NCBI RefSeq assembly: GCF_014203645.1 | Contig: NZ_JACHJL010000023.1 | Span: 1 to 64,000 of the forward strand | Length of the DNA: 64,000 bases | From: Streptomyces zagrosensis | GTDB taxonomy: Bacteria > Actinomycetota > Actinomycetes > Streptomycetales > Streptomycetaceae | Direction of reading: 5' to 3' | Shown: positions 7,803 to 16,228 of the stretch, in pieces | How the letters are laid out: every line of letters starts with the position of its first letter | Position numbering within the stretch: the stretch's first letter is position 1 | Translations under genes and position numbers: made by a program | The notes under the pieces: model-generated | Seen by the model: only the letters and a program-made list of their open reading frames with translations | The model's database searches: none | What the model was told of the DNA's origin: nothing

Positions 7803-9013
7803 TGAGCGAGGCCGCCGCCCTGCCGGTGGTGATCGTCGGTGGGCTGCACGCGGATGCCCGGCGATCGACCGTCGAACGGTTGCTGCGCACCGTGCCCAGA
7901 AGCGTCGCCCTCCATCACGACCTGGCCACGGCCGATGCGGGCACCGTGCGGCGCACCGTACGAGACTGCGTGGAGACGCTTGACCAGGGTGAAGCGCCGC
8001 TGGTGAACGACTGTGCGTGCTGTGCGCTGCGCGAGGACCTAGTGCCCGAGTTGGAGCGGCTCGCCGATGGCGGGCTGTGCCGGTTGGCCATCGTCGAACT
8101 GTGGGACTCGGTCGAGCCCAAGGCGATGGCCGAGGTGGTGGCCGCGCACGGCGCTGCCGGGCTGCGGTTGAGCGGCGTCATCACGGCCGTTGACCCGGCG
8201 TTGGTCCTGCCGTACCTCGCCTGCGGTGACGATCTCGCCGATACGGGCCTGGCGGCGGCAGCCGCCGACCAGCGGACGGTGGGCGACACCTGGGCGCGGC
8301 AGGTGGAGTACGCACCCGTGCTGGCCATCGTGCCCGGCGCGGAGCTGACGGCGGACCTGGCAGGCGCCGGCGCGAACAGCGCTGAAGGGGTGCGGGGCGT
8401 TGACCCGACCGGGCTCGCGCTGCTGTCCCAACTGCATCCGATGGCCCTGCTGGTGCACGCCGACGCGGACGATGACCTCGCGGCGGTGGCACTCGCCGGC
8501 TTCGACGTGGAGGCGGCGGCCGGGCGGCAACACCCGGCGTGCGCGCTGCTGCCCCAGGAGGCGGACGCGGACGGCGTCTCGACCCTGGTGTGGCATCGGG
8601 TGCGGCCTTTCCATCCGGAGCGGCTGTTTGCCGCTTTGGAGGACCTGACCTGTGCGGCGGCCCGCAGCCGGGGCCGGTTCTGGCTCGCGGACCGGCCGGA
8701 CACCCTGCTGTCCTGGGAGGCGGCAGGCGGCGCGCTGTGCGTGGAGGGCGCCGGGCCGTGGCTGGCGGGGCTGCCGGACGCGGCATGGGAGATGGTGCCG
8801 CCGATGCGTCGGGTGGCCGCCGCGCTGGACTGGCACCCGGAACACGGAGACCGCGCGCAACATCTGACGTTCACCTCGCCCGGCCTCGACCGCGAGGGTC
8901 TCGTCTCGTTGCTTGAGTCCTGTCTGCTGACGGACGCCGAATACGCGGCGGGTCCTGCGGCTTGGCGTTCGCTGTCGGGGGCGTTCGATGAACTCCTTGA
9001 CCCGGTTCTCTGA
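7802..9013 (+). CDS. CobW-like protein with degenerate P-loop
   Basis: A 403-residue COG0523-related protein coupled to rpmE2 through ATGA. The CxCC metal motif is kept (C71, C73, C74 in NDCACCALREDL) and the C-terminal domain resembles CobW_C, with HRVRPFHPERLF and FTSPGLDREG. However, the segment where Walker A should be reads GGLHADARRST (residues 13-23) with no GxxGxGK[ST], and a guanine-recognition NKxD is not visible; the WDSVEP segment replaces SSGxxEP. It therefore probably cannot hydrolyse GTP in the usual way and may act as a zinc-binding partner of the intact CobW upstream. Control by the Zur-like box is inferred from position. Confidence 0.85.
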   Translation: MSEAAALPVVIVGGLHADARRSTVERLLRTVPRSVALHHDLATADAGTVRRTVRDCVETLDQGEAPLVNDCACCALREDLVPELERLADGGLCRLAIVELWDSVEPKAMAEVVAAHGAAGLRLSGVITAVDPALVLPYLACGDDLADTGLAAAAADQRTVGDTWARQVEYAPVLAIVPGAELTADLAGAGANSAEGVRGVDPTGLALLSQLHPMALLVHADADDDLAAVALAGFDVEAAAGRQHPACALLPQEADADGVSTLVWHRVRPFHPERLFAALEDLTCAAARSRGRFWLADRPDTLLSWEAAGGALCVEGAGPWLAGLPDAAWEMVPPMRRVAAALDWHPEHGDRAQHLTFTSPGLDREGLVSLLESCLLTDAEYAAGPAAWRSLSGAFDELLDPVL

Positions 9014-9078
9014 ATTCGCACTCTTTTACCCGCGTTGCGCGTTCTCATGCCGGTGATACGCGTCTCAACCAAGAGCTC

Positions 9079-9100
9079 CATTCACAACCGCATGTGAATG
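9079..9100. promoter_or_regulatory. Perfect 8-bp inverted repeat ahead of rpsR
   Basis: CATTCACA, a 6-base spacer, then TGTGAATG, in the 361-base gap between the second cobW gene and rpsR. This gap shows no clear Zur box, so this palindrome could be the binding site of another regulator or part of the rpsR promoter. The rest of the gap has no credible gene. Confidence 0.4.
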
Positions 9101-9375
9101 TGACCGCACCGGGTGAGCTCGCATCCGCACTCCCGGTGATGGACTTACCCATTCCGGCCGTTGCGGCTCCACTCATGCCCCACCGATTTCCTGTGGCGCG
9201 CACAGGAACGCTTGTGCTGGCTGTGGCGCATGACGCCACCACGCGGAGTGCGCGCCCCGTACTTACCGTTCCGACCGCGGCCGACCACGGCCGGCCGCGG
9301 CCCCCACGCCTGCGCGCATGGGGCCTTCGTGCCGCTGAATTAGCCCGAACTCTCCCGAAAGGACCGCTCTTTCCC

Positions 9376-9612
9376 ATGGCCCGCGCCCCGCATCCACACA
9401 AAAACTTGAAGCCCAAGCCCAACCCGTTGGACGTGCTTGGCGTCACTTATATCGACTACAAGAACACCGACCTACTCCGTAAGTTCATTTCCGACCGTGG
9501 CAAGATCCGCAGTCGTCGGGTGACGCGGGTGTCCGCCCAGCAGCAGCGGCAGTTGGCGCGGGCGATCAAGAACGCCCGCGAGATGGCGTTGTTGCCTTAC
9601 GCCTCGCGGTGA
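9376..9612 (+). CDS. rpsR: 30S ribosomal protein S18, C-minus paralogue
   Basis: A 78-residue S18 (core DVLGVTYIDYKNTDLLRKFI, then the SRRVTRVSAQQQRQLARAIK RNA-binding part). No cysteines are present, matching the zinc-free paralogue of the Zur regulon. The ATG at 9376 follows a GAAAGG site; open frame upstream has no S18 similarity. It ends the ribosomal island. It has its own 360-base upstream region, so it may be controlled separately from the rpmG-rpmE2-cobW unit. Confidence 0.95.
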   Translation: MARAPHPHKNLKPKPNPLDVLGVTYIDYKNTDLLRKFISDRGKIRSRRVTRVSAQQQRQLARAIKNAREMALLPYASR

Positions 9613-9716
9613 TCATTCGAGTACGCGGTGTGCACGTGCATCCGCTCATGCATCGGCAGATGAACGGGACTATGATCCGGGGTAGTTGACGACTGCAATC
9701 ACCCACGGAGTGTCCT

Positions 9717-9956
9717 GTGCACCAGGCGTATAACGGCATGGCGGCGACGGACCTTCCCGGGGTCGTCTGGCAGAAGAGTAGGCACAGCAATTCGCAGGGT
9801 TCCTGTGTGGAATTCGCGAAGCTGCCGGGTGGAAACGTAGCCATGCGTAATTCCCGCTTCCCGGATGGCCCGGTGCTCGTCTACACACCGGCCGAGATCG
9901 AGGCGATGCTCCTCGGTGCGAAGGATGGGGAGTTCGACCATCTGACGGGCGATTGA
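9717..9956 (+). CDS. DUF397 domain protein
   Basis: A 79-residue protein of the actinobacterial DUF397 family, recognised by VVWQKSRHSNSQGSCVEFA and the RNSRFPDGPVLVYTPAEI segment. These small proteins normally pair with an XRE-DUF5753 regulator and an HATPase anti-sigma-like protein, and some regulate development. Here the ATPase and XRE genes lie 1.1 to 1.9 kb downstream rather than adjacent. GTG at 9717 or ATG at 9738 could be the start; the GTG has GGAG-like sequence upstream. Confidence 0.9.
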   Translation: MHQAYNGMAATDLPGVVWQKSRHSNSQGSCVEFAKLPGGNVAMRNSRFPDGPVLVYTPAEIEAMLLGAKDGEFDHLTGD

Positions 9957-11016
9957 CCGGTCCGGGACGATGGGGCCCGGCCAGGGACGCCACACCCGTG
10001 GGGCTGCTGATTCCCCGCGTTGCTGGGGAATCCGATGGAATCCCGTACGGCAGCTGACCTTCCCCGTGGGGTAGCCGGGCGATTCCCGTCAGTGGTCTGG
10101 CGAATGCCGGGAGGCGGCCCAGCGGTTTTCCCTCCATGGTCTCCTACTCGGCCTGTTGCCTGGGCTACTCGGGCTGCCTGGCCTGCTCGGGCTGTTGCCC
10201 GGCCTGCTCGGCCTACTCTGTGGCCTAGCGGCGGTTTCGCGGGCCGTGGTCTTTCTCGTACGCCGCCATCCCGTACCGGCCGGCCCGCGACGCCCGGCCC
10301 CTGACGGCGCCTGTTCCGCGCCGCACGTCCCGCGGCGCCTGTCGCGCGCCACTCGCGGCCCGCCCTATGCGAGCACGCCGAGTGCGAGCCCGCCCACGTG
10401 GCCCGCCCCAAGTCGGCCGGAGCCGGCGTTACTCCGCGCTGCTACCGGTGGCCAGGGCCTGGCTGCTCTCGGTGGTCGGGCCCCGGGAAGGGTGGGTCTT
10501 GGGGTTCGGTCGGGGCTGCGCGGCGGGGGCTTCGTCGGGGCCTCGGTCGCTCGTTCGGACGCGCTGTGGCCGGCTAGGTGGACGTCTGCCCGGCGCGGTC
10601 CGGCGCAGATCATAGACAGCGAGACGGCGGTTTACACCGGGCATGCCCCGCCGTGTGTCTACCTCGGGTAGACGGGTTCGGACGTGGTGCGCCGCGTAGT
10701 CAGCCCCTGGGCACCGCCGTGACGCAGCCATCTCGCGGGCGGTGCGGTACGCGGAGGCGTCAACGCCGTGCCGGTCCACCCCATCGAGGGGATGCGACCG
10801 TAGCCGTGTCAGCCCGTCGGGGGACTGCCACCGCTGGTGGATCAGCCTGCCGGAGATCCAGCCTGCGCCGGCAGGGCCGGCCCTCGCTGAGGCACGCGAC
10901 CTTGCCGGTGGACGGGATTCCGGGAGGCCCGTGTCATATGCGCCACATGCGTAGGGGCCTGAACCCACGCGTCCCGCCGCGACCCGTGCGCGCCTCGTAC
11001 GCCGTATGCAGGCGCG
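9957..11016. other. Long intergenic region with short repeats and hairpins
   Basis: More than 1 kb without a convincing gene. It contains a degenerate tract of CTGCTCGGCCTG-type repeats (about 10,145-10,230) and a perfect 7-bp hairpin GTCTACC-TCG-GGTAGAC at 10657-10673. Open frames in both directions (for example 10429-10968 minus) have compositionally biased translations without recognisable domains. It separates DUF397 from its usual partner genes, which suggests an old insertion or decayed genes. Confidence 0.45.
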
Positions 11017-11583
11017 TTAGTCCTCGTCCCGAGGTAGCCGAAAAAGCGCCCAGACGACCTTGCCCCGCAGCGTCCCCGCCAGGGGATGCCAGCCCCAGCT
11101 GTCGCTGAAGGACTCGACGAGGTAGAGGCCGCGGCCGGATTCGGCCGCCCCGTTGAGCTCGGGAAACATCGCCGTGTCGCCAGTGACCGGACTGACCTCG
11201 CTCGGATCGCGGACGGCACAAACCAGCCGCGAGGTCCAGCGCATCAGATGGAGCCGTACCGCTGGCTCGATGGTGGCCATGGGGCCGCCCCCGTAGCCGG
11301 CCCCATGGCCCGCTTCTGGGGGAGGCCCCGCCGCGCGGTCCTCACTCGGCAGTGCGTGTCGCAGTGCGTTGGTGACCAGCTCGGATACGACCAGCGCCAC
11401 ATCGTCGAAGAGTCCGGGCAGGTCCCAGCCGTGCAGCGTGGTGCGCGTGAACTCGCGAGCGCCCTTGACCGCGTCGTAGCGGGCTGCCAGCGCGCACGAG
11501 GCGGAATGCGAGAGCGCCGAGGGGTTGATGGGAGGCAGGCCCTGCCATAACGGCTCGACCATGGTCGATCCTTTGGTCCCCAT
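11017..11583 (-). CDS. HATPase_c anti-sigma-factor-like ATP-binding protein
   Basis: A 188-residue single-domain GHKL ATPase of the RsbW/SpoIIAB-like class common in Streptomyces. The N-box is DDVALVVSELVTNALRHA (two helices ahead of ATP) and the G-box is ESGRGLYLVESFSDSWGW. An AGGAG site 8 bases before the ATG at 11583 fixes the start; the open frame extends further upstream without support. A poorly conserved Gly/Pro-rich loop (about residues 90-110) interrupts the domain. It is divergent from an XRE-DUF5753 gene, the usual arrangement for this regulator pair. It probably binds a sigma factor or partner protein rather than phosphorylating histidine. Confidence 0.85.
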   Translation of the reverse strand: MGTKGSTMVEPLWQGLPPINPSALSHSASCALAARYDAVKGAREFTRTTLHGWDLPGLFDDVALVVSELVTNALRHALPSEDRAAGPPPEAGHGAGYGGGPMATIEPAVRLHLMRWTSRLVCAVRDPSEVSPVTGDTAMFPELNGAAESGRGLYLVESFSDSWGWHPLAGTLRGKVVWALFRLPRDED

Positions 11584-11889
11584 GCGAGGCACTCCTGGCA
11601 TTCGTGGCCGTGACGACCCTGGCTGGATCTGCAAAAAGCGTGCACGTGCGCGAGCTCCAGGATTCCCAATGACCGGGCCAGATGCAAGGGCAGATGCACG
11701 TGCACATGGCCGGTTTGCGACGGAGTGGACGTGTTCGCGAGGAATTCTTCCTGGGGCCACTTGTGTCCATCTCATGCCTGGGTAATGAGATGGGCACTCA
11801 ACGGAGCCTAAAAGTGGCAGACTTCGCGGCCGGGGGTCCGTGGGGGACGCACCCGCGAGGGTGCGGAACGTACAGGGAGGGTCACGGAA
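11584..11889. promoter_or_regulatory. Divergent promoter region (ATPase / XRE regulator)
   Basis: About 300 bases between divergent genes. It holds the RBS of the ATPase gene and a perfect TGCACGTGCA palindrome at 11695-11704, with a related GCACGTGC at about 11642, which could be operator sites for the XRE protein. This is inference only. Confidence 0.4.
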
Positions 11890-12753
11890 ATGGCCACAAG
11901 CGAGTCGAGTGGATCGGTTGTACGCCGCATCCTCCTGGGCTCTCAGCTCCGGCGGCTGCGTGAGTCGCGCGGCATTACGCGTGAGGCGGCTGGTTATTCG
12001 ATCCGTGCTTCCGAGTCCAAGATCAGCCGCATGGAGTTGGGCAGGGTGAGTTTCAAGTCACGCGACGTCGAGGACCTGCTCACGCTCTACGGGGTTGCGG
12101 ACGATGCGGAGCGCGGGGCGCTGCTAGGACTCGCCCGGGAGGCCAATGTGGCGGGTTGGTGGCACAGCTATGGCGACGTACTGCCCGGCTGGTTCCAGAC
12201 CTATGTGGGGCTTGAGGGTGCTGCCTCGCACATCGGCGTCTATGAGGTGCAGTTCGTTCATGGACTGCTGCAAACCGAGGGGTACGCGCACGCCGTCGTC
12301 ACGCGGGGCCAGCGCAATGCCTGCACATCCGAGGTGGACCGGCGGGTGGCGCTCCGTTTGGAACGGCAGAAACTCCTGGTGTCCGAGCGGGCACCGGACT
12401 TTCACGCCGTACTCGACGAGGCGGCGCTGCATCGACCGTATGGCGATGCCACGGTGATGCGCACCCAACTCCAGCATCTCTTGGAGGTGTCGGAACAGCC
12501 GAACGTGACGCTTCAGGTGATGCCGTTCAGTTTCGGTGGCCACTCAGGTGAGAGCGGGGCGTTCACCATGCTGAGCTTCCCGGAGCCCGATCTGCCGGAC
12601 ATCATCTATTTGGAGCAGTTGACCAGCGCGCTGTATCTGGACAAGCGCGAAGAGGTCGCCCAATACGAGCGGGCGATGGAACGGTTGCGTGCCGACAGCT
12701 TGTCTCCGGCCAAATCGAGAGATGTGCTGAGGGCCCGTCTCCAACTGATGTGA
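11890..12753 (+). CDS. XRE-family regulator with DUF5753 domain
   Basis: A 287-residue regulator. Residues ~15-75 form a helix-turn-helix (LGSQLRRLRESRGITREAAG, then SKISRMELGR), and residues ~95-280 are the DUF5753 sensor-like domain (YEVQFVHGLLQTEGYA, RQKLL, NVTLQVMPFSFGGHSGESGAFTML). This architecture is found in dozens of copies per Streptomyces genome, usually paired with DUF397 and HATPase genes that regulate development or antibiotic production. Ligand and targets are unknown. The ATG follows a GGGAGGGTCACGGAA site. Confidence 0.92.
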   Translation: MATSESSGSVVRRILLGSQLRRLRESRGITREAAGYSIRASESKISRMELGRVSFKSRDVEDLLTLYGVADDAERGALLGLAREANVAGWWHSYGDVLPGWFQTYVGLEGAASHIGVYEVQFVHGLLQTEGYAHAVVTRGQRNACTSEVDRRVALRLERQKLLVSERAPDFHAVLDEAALHRPYGDATVMRTQLQHLLEVSEQPNVTLQVMPFSFGGHSGESGAFTMLSFPEPDLPDIIYLEQLTSALYLDKREEVAQYERAMERLRADSLSPAKSRDVLRARLQLM

Positions 12754-12838
12754 GTCCTCACTACGATGACGAAGCATCAGGAGCTCCGCCCAGTCACCGG
12801 GTGGCCAGCCGCCTCCCGGCCTTCAGATAAGGGATGGC

Positions 12839-14296
12839 ATGTCCTACTTCTCCGAGTTGGCCTATCAGTACATCGACGGTGAGTGGCGGGTCGGGAGCGG
12901 CTCGTGGGACATCGTGGACTTCAATCCGTACAACGGAGAGAAGCTCGCCTCGATCACCGTCGCCACCGTCGAGGAGATCGACCAGGCGTACCGTGCCGCC
13001 GAGCGGGCGCAGCTCGCATGGGCGGAGACCAACCCGTACACCAGGCGCTTGGTGTTCGAGCGGGCGCTGCGGATCGTTGAGGATCGTGAGCAGGAGCTGG
13101 CCGAGGCCATCACGGCGGAAGTAGGTGGCACGCAGTTCAAAGCCGGGTTCGAACTCCAGATCGTGCGGGAGTTCCTGCGCGAGGCCATCCAGCTCGCGCT
13201 GCGCCCCGAGGGACGCATCCTGCCGTCTCCGATCGACGGGAAGGAGAACCGTGTCTACCGGGTGCCGGTCGGTGTCGTCGGCGTCGTCAGCCCGTTCAAC
13301 TTCCCGTTCCTGCTGTCCATCAAGTCGGTCGCGGCGGCCATGGCGTTGGGGAACGCGGTCGTGCTCAAGCCGCACCAGAACACTCCGGTGTGCGGTGGCG
13401 GTCTGGTCGCCAAGGTCTTCGAGGAAGCCGGCCTGCCGCCCGGGGTGCTCAATGTCGTCGTGACCGACATCGCCGAGATCGGTGACGCGCTCATCGACCA
13501 CCCGATCCCGAAGGTCATCTCGTTCACCGGCTCCGACAAGGTCGGCCGGCACGTGGCCACCGTCGCCGCCGCCGGATTCAAGCGCTGCGTCCTCGAACTC
13601 GGCGGCGACAGCGCGCTGCTCGTCCTGGACGACGCGGACATCGACTACGCCGTGGACGCTGCCATCGTCAGCCGCTTCGCGCACCAGGGCCAGATCTGTA
13701 TGGCCGCCAACCGGGTGCTCCTCGACCGGAGTATCGAGGCCGAGTTCACCGAGAAGTTCGTCGCCAGGGTCAAGGCCCTCAAGGTCGGTGACCCCCGCGA
13801 CCCCGCGACCCATATCGGCCCGCTGATCAACGAGGGCCAGGCCGAGACCATCACCGGCATGGTCGATCAGTGCATCGCCGACGGCGCCACCGCGCTGGTC
13901 CGCGGCAGTGTCAACGGCACGCTGGTGGGGCCGACGGTGCTCACCGATGTGCCCGCCGACTCCGTCGTGTACGGGCAGGAGTTCTTCGGCCCTGTGGTGA
14001 TGCTGATCCCCTTCGACGGTGACGATGAGGCGATCCGGATCGCCAACGAGACCGACTACGGCCTCAGCGGCGGCGTACACACCGCCAACATCGAGCGCGG
14101 CGTACGGGTCGCCCGGCAGGTGCGTACCGGAATGATGCACGTCAACGACGCCACCGTGCACGACGAGCCGATCGTCCCCTTCGGTGGCGAGAAGTCCTCC
14201 GGTGTGGGACGGCTCAACGGCGAGGCCATGGTGGAGTCCTTCACCACCACCAGGTGGATCTCGATCCAGCACGGCCGGAGCACCTTCCCGTTCTGA
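12839..14296 (+). CDS. NAD(P)-dependent aldehyde dehydrogenase (benzaldehyde/vanillin dehydrogenase-like)
   Basis: A 485-residue aldehyde dehydrogenase of normal length. The cofactor site is seen as PFNFPFLLS and FTGSDKVGR; the catalytic base is Glu253 in LELGGD and the nucleophile Cys287 in HQGQICMAANR; a EFFGPVV segment and the C-terminal PFGGEKSSGVGR motif complete the fold. The sequence style resembles aromatic aldehyde dehydrogenases (oxidising benzaldehyde-type aldehydes to acids), but substrate choice cannot be read here. The ATG at 12839 is preceded by AAGGG; another ATG at 12834 is out of frame. No partner pathway gene is adjacent. Confidence 0.9.
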   Translation: MSYFSELAYQYIDGEWRVGSGSWDIVDFNPYNGEKLASITVATVEEIDQAYRAAERAQLAWAETNPYTRRLVFERALRIVEDREQELAEAITAEVGGTQFKAGFELQIVREFLREAIQLALRPEGRILPSPIDGKENRVYRVPVGVVGVVSPFNFPFLLSIKSVAAAMALGNAVVLKPHQNTPVCGGGLVAKVFEEAGLPPGVLNVVVTDIAEIGDALIDHPIPKVISFTGSDKVGRHVATVAAAGFKRCVLELGGDSALLVLDDADIDYAVDAAIVSRFAHQGQICMAANRVLLDRSIEAEFTEKFVARVKALKVGDPRDPATHIGPLINEGQAETITGMVDQCIADGATALVRGSVNGTLVGPTVLTDVPADSVVYGQEFFGPVVMLIPFDGDDEAIRIANETDYGLSGGVHTANIERGVRVARQVRTGMMHVNDATVHDEPIVPFGGEKSSGVGRLNGEAMVESFTTTRWISIQHGRSTFPF

Positions 14297-14648
14297 TGCC
14301 CGCGCGCTCCCGCGTGACGACGGGAGCCCAAGACGGTCGCAGCGGATTGCGGCGGGTGGCGGGCGAGGGATGGGGACATCCAGACGGGTCGCGGACGTCA
14401 TTGCGGGCAGGCCAGGTCGCGATTGCGGACAGTGCCTGGCTGTGATCGCGGACCGTGGCCGGCGGGGTTCGCGGTCAGCACCTGGCGGGGATTGCGGACG
14501 GTCCATGGCTGGGATTGCGGACAGGACCTGGCGGGGATCGCGGACAGTACCTGGCTGGGATTGCGGACAGTACCTGTCCGCAAGGGCGTCTAATGTCATC
14601 TTCAACGAGGTCGGACACCGAACCGGCCCCCGTAGGAAGGCAGACCCC
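14297..14648. other. Intergenic region carrying a tandem array
   Basis: The gap between the aldehyde dehydrogenase and DinB genes is about 350 bases and is half filled by the 23-bp array described separately. The DinB ribosome site (AGGAAGG, 14634-14640) is at its end. No gene is evident. Confidence 0.6.
14412..14580. repeat. 23-bp tandem repeat array, seven copies
   Basis: Seven consecutive units of 22-24 bases with consensus CCTGGCNGGGATTGCGGACA plus GTN: 14412-14434, 14435-14458, 14459-14480, 14481-14503, 14504-14526, 14527-14549 and 14550-14572, then a partial CCTGTCCG. Later copies are nearly identical, earlier ones decayed. A 23-bp period is not a multiple of three, so it is not a coding repeat. 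It lies directly upstream of the DinB gene and could hold repeated protein-binding sites or be a slippage-expanded array. Confidence 0.9.
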
Positions 14649-15200
14649 ATGCCCACTTTCGTGGATGCCGAACCCCGTGGCGACGAGTGCACCGCGCTGC
14701 TGAACTACCTCGCCGCGCAGCGCGGTGGCATCCGGCGGGCCCTCCTCGGGCTGAGCGATGAGCAGGCGGCCCAGAAGGCGACCGTCAGTGAACTGTCCCT
14801 GTCAGGGTTGCTCAAGCACGTCGCCGAGGTGGAACAGGGCTGGATCATGGGCACGCTCGCCGGGCGACCGGAGGAGACCGTGCAGCGAGACTACGAAAAC
14901 TGGCACGAGTCCTTCGCGCCGGTGGGCGATGAGACGGTGCAGAGCCTGCTCGCGTACTACGAGCGGGTCGCCCGGCAGACCGAGGAGTACATCACCTCGC
15001 TGCCGGACCTGGACGTCGTGGTGACGCTGCCCGAGGCCCCTTGGTATCCGCAGGACCGCGACCGTTCCGCGCGCTGGATCTTGCTGACGATGATCCAGGA
15101 GGTGGCCCGGCACGCTGGGCACGCGGACATCATTCGTGAGGCGATCGACGGAAAGACCGCGTTTGTCCTGGTGGACGAGGCGGGGGACGGGGCGGTGTGA
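14649..15200 (+). CDS. DinB/DUF664-family protein
   Basis: A 183-residue four-helix-bundle protein of the DinB superfamily (DUF664 type). Metal-ligand histidines fit SGLLKHVAEVEQGW (about residues 55-68) and EVARHAGHADIIREAIDG near the C-terminus. Members include mycothiol- and bacillithiol-dependent transferases; in actinobacteria a mycothiol-linked S-transferase role is plausible but not shown. The start at 14649 is fixed by AGGAAGG eight bases upstream; open frame further upstream runs through the tandem array and is not translated. Confidence 0.85.
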   Translation: MPTFVDAEPRGDECTALLNYLAAQRGGIRRALLGLSDEQAAQKATVSELSLSGLLKHVAEVEQGWIMGTLAGRPEETVQRDYENWHESFAPVGDETVQSLLAYYERVARQTEEYITSLPDLDVVVTLPEAPWYPQDRDRSARWILLTMIQEVARHAGHADIIREAIDGKTAFVLVDEAGDGAV

Positions 15201-15216
15201 GCCGGGTGACCTCGCC

Positions 15217-15251
15217 GGGCGGGCGTCAGGACATGACCTGGCAGCCCGCCC
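15217..15251. terminator. Hairpin between convergent dinB-like and VOC genes
   Basis: An 8-bp perfect stem GGGCGGGC (15217-15224) with GCCCGCCC (15244-15251), with an inner AGG/CCT pairing. It lies in the 76-base gap between convergent genes and probably serves both. Confidence 0.5.
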
Positions 15252-15276
15252 AGCGGTCGGCGGGACCAGCTCGGTT

Positions 15277-16110
15277 CTACGGGGCGCTCTCGCCCAGCTC
15301 CTCGCCTTCCAGCTCCGCACTGCCCAGTTCTTCACGCAACTCGTCCGCCCGGTGCAGCGCGTCGCGCAGCGCGACGCGGTCCGCCTCCGTCAGTACGATC
15401 TCAGCGGCCCGCCCGAGCAACGTCCTTGCCAGCTCCGGCTGATCCAACCGGATCGCCATATCGGCGCGTAGCACCAGCGCGGCCAGCAACTCCACCGCCG
15501 ATGGACGCACCCCCGCCGCATCCGCCGCCGCGTCGCTGACGTCAGCCCCGCTGTCAGCCGCACTGCCGGCCCCACTGCCGGCCTCGGCGGCATCGGCCGC
15601 CGCCAACGCGCGGTCGAGCAAGCGCGCCGCCTGTCGGTGGTCTCCCTTCGCGTCACCGAGCAGCGCCGCCAGGTGCAGAGCGCGGGCGAAGGCCCTGGTG
15701 GGGGCCTCGCCGTGGGCGACGCTGTCGCCGTTCGGCTGGCCGATGCGCAGGCAGTTGCCGCCGGGGTCGGTCACCAGAAACTGCCGTACGCCGTACGTGG
15801 TGTCCCTCAGCGGCCCGATCCGAGGGATGCCGCGCGTGGGGACCCTCCCGTACGCCGCCTTGAGGCCGCTGCGGAACGCCTGATGCATGCCGTCCACATC
15901 GTCGGTCGAGATCAGGCACGTGCCGTACGACGCGGCCGGGTCATGGCGGCGCATGCCGAAGAAGTGCAGGTCTATCGCGCCGCGTTGGACCACCGCGTAC
16001 GGATTGGGTTGGGTTTGCTCGAAGGTGACGTCGAAGCCGAGTGCGCGGTAGAAGGCGAGGATCTCCGGGACCGAAGGGCACGGCAGCATGGGTGTGGTCG
16101 TCTCCGTCAT
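15277..16110 (-). CDS. VOC (glyoxalase-like) protein with helical C-terminal extension
   Basis: A 277-residue protein. Residues ~1-130 are one vicinal-oxygen-chelate domain (PEILAFYRALGFDVTFEQ, DLHFFGM, VTDPGGNCLRIGQP), of the bleomycin-resistance/glyoxalase group. Residues ~140-277 are a separate helical region with an Ala/Asp-rich linker, ending LREELGSAELEGEELGESAP. I chose ATG 16110 (MTETTTPML), since the TTG at 16146 lies inside a PadR-type palindrome. Substrate unknown. It is divergent from padR and shares the operator at 16140-16155, so it may belong to the same regulon. Confidence 0.8.
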   Translation of the reverse strand: MTETTTPMLPCPSVPEILAFYRALGFDVTFEQTQPNPYAVVQRGAIDLHFFGMRRHDPAASYGTCLISTDDVDGMHQAFRSGLKAAYGRVPTRGIPRIGPLRDTTYGVRQFLVTDPGGNCLRIGQPNGDSVAHGEAPTRAFARALHLAALLGDAKGDHRQAARLLDRALAAADAAEAGSGAGSAADSGADVSDAAADAAGVRPSAVELLAALVLRADMAIRLDQPELARTLLGRAAEIVLTEADRVALRDALHRADELREELGSAELEGEELGESAP

Positions 16111-16139
16111 GCCGGTGAGCCTGACAGCCGTTGCCTTGC

Positions 16140-16155
16140 TAGTCAAAGTTGAGTA
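16140..16155. promoter_or_regulatory. Candidate PadR operator (VOC/padR divergent region)
   Basis: TAGTCAA-AG-TTGAGTA, an imperfect copy (one mismatch between the arms) of the palindrome found twice before the ABC transporter genes. Its position between the VOC gene and padR suggests autoregulation. Confidence 0.65.
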
Positions 16156-16228
16156 GCCCGTAGCGTACGACTAGCCTGGGTCGTGGAAGATCGAGTGGGT
16201 GGGCTGGGCGGAACGGAGTGGCGGGCTG

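Noticed and set aside
10429..10968. Possible gene in the 1 kb gap after DUF397
   Set aside because: No ribosome site, biased composition and no recognisable domain; not enough to call a gene.
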